DNA of 17,501 bases, from assembly GCA_964387585.1 (NCBI GenBank), contig CAYLWW010000032.1, positions 1 through 17,501 on the forward strand, in the 5' to 3' direction. The notes under the pieces are model-generated. The model saw nothing but the letters and a program-made list of their open reading frames with translations. It made no database searches and was not told the DNA's origin. The position numbers and the translations under genes were made by a program. The stretch comes from CAYLWW01 sp964387585. Its GTDB lineage: Bacteria > Pseudomonadota > Alphaproteobacteria > Rickettsiales > Midichloriaceae. This document shows positions 15,212 through 17,501 of the stretch, piece by piece. How positions within the stretch are numbered: position 1 is the stretch's first letter; each line of letters opens with the position of its first letter.

Positions 15212-16153
15212 ATGGACTTCAGCAATTTTAGCGTAGAGCTTTGGGTAATTTTTTGTTTAACCATATTAAGTTTAATAGTAATTGATTTAGGCTTAATTTC
15301 ATCTGGAAAAACAAAGATTAGCTTTAAAAATGCCGCAATGCATACAGCATTATGGGTTATTTTAAGCTTAAGCTTTGCTACTTGGCTTTATTTGTACATA
15401 GGTAAAAAGCACTCTATAGATTTCATTACTGGCTATATAGTAGAATTATCTCTCAGCATTGATAACATTTTTGTGTTTATATTGATATTTAAGTATTTCA
15501 ATATAAACGCATCTCAGCAACATCGTATTTTACTTTGGGGTATTATAGGGGCTATAGTACTAAGATTACTTATGATAACTGGTGGTATATTATTGGTTAA
15601 TAACTTTAGTTGGATATTTTATGTTTTTGGACTTATATTAATTATAAGTTCCTATAAAATCTTAAGGACAAAAGATAACGATAGCAGTCACGATAATTTA
15701 ACCAATAATTTTCTAGTAAAATTTTTAAAGCGATATTTCAGATTTAGCGATCAAATAGTTGGTAATGAATTTATCTTGAAAAAAGATGGCAAGGTTTTTA
15801 TTACTCCTTTAGCTATGGTTTTGCTATTAATAGAGCAAGCTGATCTAGTTTTTGCACTAGATTCAATACCAGCCATACTTGCTATAACTCAAGAACCTTT
15901 TATTGTATTTACTTCAAATATTTTTGCTATTTTAGGCTTAAGATCAATGTACTTTTTAGTGATAAATTTACTAGAAAGGTTCAGTTATTTGAAATATTCA
16001 TTGGCCTTTATCCTGCTGTTCATAGGTATCAAAATGCTAATAAGCGTACATGGCATACATATACCTACACTAATTTCATTAGTCATTATAATTTTCTCTA
16101 TATTAATAGCAGTATTTTTATCATATTTTAGTAGGGGAGAGAAAAGGATTTAA
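15212..16153 (+). CDS. terC: TerC-family integral membrane protein
   Basis: The 313-residue protein has about nine hydrophobic segments (roughly 10-29, 41-63, 71-96, 106-130, 133-150, 197-226, 229-254, 262-277 and 284-306). Acidic residues sit inside membrane helices in the two family motifs ELSLSIDNIFVF (78-89) and EQADLVFALDSIPA (208-221). These paired Asp/Glu motifs are characteristic of TerC/Alx proteins, which are linked to manganese export and metal supply to exported proteins; the older name refers to tellurite resistance, and no other ter gene is here. The soluble loop at about 151-195 is the expected cytoplasmic segment. A gap of 182 bases upstream suggests its own promoter, but none is clear. 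The exact substrate in this organism is unknown. Confidence 0.9.
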   Translation: MDFSNFSVELWVIFCLTILSLIVIDLGLISSGKTKISFKNAAMHTALWVILSLSFATWLYLYIGKKHSIDFITGYIVELSLSIDNIFVFILIFKYFNINASQQHRILLWGIIGAIVLRLLMITGGILLVNNFSWIFYVFGLILIISSYKILRTKDNDSSHDNLTNNFLVKFLKRYFRFSDQIVGNEFILKKDGKVFITPLAMVLLLIEQADLVFALDSIPAILAITQEPFIVFTSNIFAILGLRSMYFLVINLLERFSYLKYSLAFILLFIGIKMLISVHGIHIPTLISLVIIIFSILIAVFLSYFSRGEKRI

Positions 16154-16173
16154 AAGTAATTAATAATGAATTT

Positions 16174-16195
16174 TTGCTATATACTTAGCAATTTT
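16174..16195 (+). terminator. Weak possible terminator after terC
   Basis: A six-base stem (TTGCTA / TAGCAA) with loop TATACT is followed directly by TTTT. The stem is short and A/T-rich, so efficiency would be low. It lies 20 bases after the terC stop, a sensible place. Confidence 0.25.
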
Positions 16196-16259
16196 ACCAA
16201 AGTTTCATTATAATTACATTGGCATAAAGTATACTAATAAATGAAGAAAAATAACTAAA

Positions 16260-17288
16260 ATGAATTATTTGGCAAAATTATATCACTTATTGTCTAATGA
16301 CTTAAAGAAAATAGATGAGTTAATTCTAAATTTAGTAAAAAAGCAAAAAGTTAATATTATAAATGATATAACTGAGCATTTAATGAATGCTGGGGGTAAA
16401 AGGCTTAGGCCATTACTAACTATAGCATGGGCTCAGATGATAACTAATAATCATGAAGATGCTAACAATAATCATATACTATTAGCAGCAGCAGTGGAAT
16501 TTATTCATACTGCTACTCTTTTGCATGATGATGTTATAGATAAAAGCATCCAAAGAAGAGGCAAAAGTACAGCAAATTCCATTTGGGGCAATAAATCAAG
16601 TATATTAGTAGGAGATTATTTATTTAGCCAATCTTTTAAACTAATGGTTAAAGCTGGGTCAAAAGCAGCTCTTAAATCTTTGGCACAAGCTTCTTCAATC
16701 ATAGCTGAAGCCGAGTTATGGCAGTTAGAGTTAATCAATGATTTGTCAATTCAAGTGGAAGATTATTTAAGACTTGTAATAGGAAAAACAGCAACGCTAT
16801 TTTCTGCCGCTTGTGAAGCTGGAGCTATTATTAGTACAGAAAGGTTAAAAGCTAATATATCTAAAAGTGATAGAGAAAAAATATGTGACTTAGCAAGATC
16901 ATTCGGGTTAAATTTAGGAATAAGCTTTCAAATAATAGATGATTTATTAGATTATTATGGTTTTGACGAAGATTTAGGGAAAAATATAGGAAAAGACTTT
17001 CAAGAAAAGAAGGTTACCTTGCCACTTATTTTGGCTTACAAAAAAGCTGAAATAAGTGATAAAAAAGCTATAGAAGAACTATTAAATAGCGAAATTGAAA
17101 GAGAAAATTTGTCTAAAATACAGCAAATTTTTACAACTTATAACATAAAAGATTTAGTGATAGAATATGCTAAAGAATATGTTGAAAAAGCAGTGAAAAA
17201 TCTTCAAGATTTACCAATAATATATAATAAAGAAATTTGCAATTTGCTTAGCGAAATAGCTTTGAACTCAATAACTAGACAAAAATAA
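16260..17288 (+). CDS. ispB: Long-chain trans-polyprenyl diphosphate synthase (octaprenyl type)
   Basis: This enzyme condenses isopentenyl diphosphate onto an allylic primer to make the long all-trans chain used for the ubiquinone side chain. The family motifs are all present: GGKRLRPLL (45-53), first Asp-rich motif LLHDDVID (87-94), GDYLFSQSF (118-126), GKTATLFSAACEAGA (175-189), second Asp-rich motif FQIIDDLLDYYG (223-234) and GKDFQEKKVTLPLI (244-257). The residue five before the first Asp motif is small (Ala85), which in this family favours long chains over farnesyl- or geranylgeranyl-length products. The 342 residues are normal for IspB-like enzymes. Chain length cannot be fixed from sequence. 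A short ATG-led frame just upstream (16241) ends at once and is ignored. Confidence 0.92.
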   Translation: MNYLAKLYHLLSNDLKKIDELILNLVKKQKVNIINDITEHLMNAGGKRLRPLLTIAWAQMITNNHEDANNNHILLAAAVEFIHTATLLHDDVIDKSIQRRGKSTANSIWGNKSSILVGDYLFSQSFKLMVKAGSKAALKSLAQASSIIAEAELWQLELINDLSIQVEDYLRLVIGKTATLFSAACEAGAIISTERLKANISKSDREKICDLARSFGLNLGISFQIIDDLLDYYGFDEDLGKNIGKDFQEKKVTLPLILAYKKAEISDKKAIEELLNSEIERENLSKIQQIFTTYNIKDLVIEYAKEYVEKAVKNLQDLPIIYNKEICNLLSEIALNSITRQK

Positions 17289-17449
17289 GTATAGCGTAGA
17301 ACTTCTTTGGAAGCGCCTAATATTTGAGATATAATTCTGAGGGTGATTATCTATCAAGGAATTTTTATCATTTATTGCAATCACTATCATTATTATAAAT
17401 AATGGTTTTAACTTTAGCTTCACCAACAATTTTGCACATTTATCATAGA
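17289..17449. other. Short spacer after ispB leading to the right repeat
   Basis: About 160 A+T-rich bases lie between the ispB stop and the sharp start of the right inverted repeat. No gene is supported here. The minus strand has a modest open stretch, but it overlaps the ispB end, has no recognisable motif and runs into the repeat. Confidence 0.4.
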
Positions 17450-17501
17450 TATAGTCATTCCAATTGATAATTATAGAATTCAAAGGCTTGATCGATAGCA
17501 T
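17450..17501. repeat. Right copy of the 49-bp inverted repeat at the window edge
   Basis: Positions 17450-17498 are the exact reverse complement of 4-52, and the last bases also match apart from one mismatch at 17499. The similarity ends abruptly at 17449/17450, and just inside the repeat the sequence reads TATAGTCATTCC. The base context at both inner boundaries includes TA, the target used by IS630/mariner-type elements, but TA is frequent in this A+T-rich sequence. The repeat appears to continue past the window edge. Confidence 0.85.

Noticed and set aside
15212..16153. TerC as part of a tellurite-resistance or stress island
   Set aside because: No terD/terE-like or other ter genes are nearby; a stand-alone TerC with a metal-handling role fits better.
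17268..17501. Open frame on the minus strand at the right edge
   Set aside because: It overlaps the end of ispB, is largely formed from spacer and repeat sequence, and shows no family motif.
1..17501. A composite transposon carrying the housekeeping genes between inverted repeats
   Set aside because: The cargo is core genes in conserved order, so a contig or window ending at dispersed repeats is the simpler explanation.

Overview
This A+T-rich window from an alphaproteobacterium-like genome carries twelve intact protein genes, almost all housekeeping. The best fit is an obligate intracellular member of the Rickettsiales, perhaps Rickettsiaceae. The reasons are the strong A+T bias, the mnmG-rsmG-parA-parB order with parS inside rsmG, a fused propionyl-CoA carboxylase alpha subunit, a very large fused flavoprotein, and decaying IS630-type transposase pieces in the spacers. 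The genus cannot be fixed from sequence alone; an Orientia/Occidentia-like lineage is a guess.

Layout. (1) Positions 1-898 hold no intact gene: one copy of a 49-bp inverted repeat at the very edge, a truncated transposase N-terminus, a second degraded transposase piece, and an A+T-rich spacer. (2) murG (+) at 899-2080 makes lipid II. (3) Positions 2081-2434 hold another dead IS630 transposase fragment, so murG lies between IS remnants. (4) pccA, mnmA and tpiA (all -, 6390 down to 2435) are closely spaced and read like one transcript. (5) Positions 6391-6774 form a divergent, non-coding control region with a long stem-loop. (6) mnmG, rsmG, parA and parB (all +, 6775-10997) join translation-related RNA modification to chromosome segregation. 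The parS site for ParB is embedded in the rsmG coding sequence as part of a 36-bp perfect palindrome. (7) A 1165-residue NfnAB-like fused flavo-iron-sulfur oxidoreductase occupies 11119-14616. (8) A CGFS glutaredoxin, a TerC membrane protein and a long-chain polyprenyl diphosphate synthase follow, all on +. (9) The right edge ends in the second copy of the inverted repeat.

How the genes fit together. MnmA and MnmG act on the same wobble uridine (U34) of the same tRNAs but lie in opposite-strand clusters. ParA, ParB and parS form a complete chromosome partition system. GrxD and the Fe-S-rich oxidoreductase both belong to Fe-S/redox physiology. The polyprenyl synthase supplies quinone side chains or other polyprenyl carriers, MurG works on an undecaprenyl-linked precursor, and PccA feeds propionyl-CoA into the methylmalonyl route.

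I found no CRISPR array, toxin-antitoxin pair, phage module, rRNA or tRNA, and no convincing new multi-gene system. The points most worth a second look are the palindromic parS inside rsmG, the inverted repeats at the two window edges, and the unassigned N-terminal region of the fused oxidoreductase.
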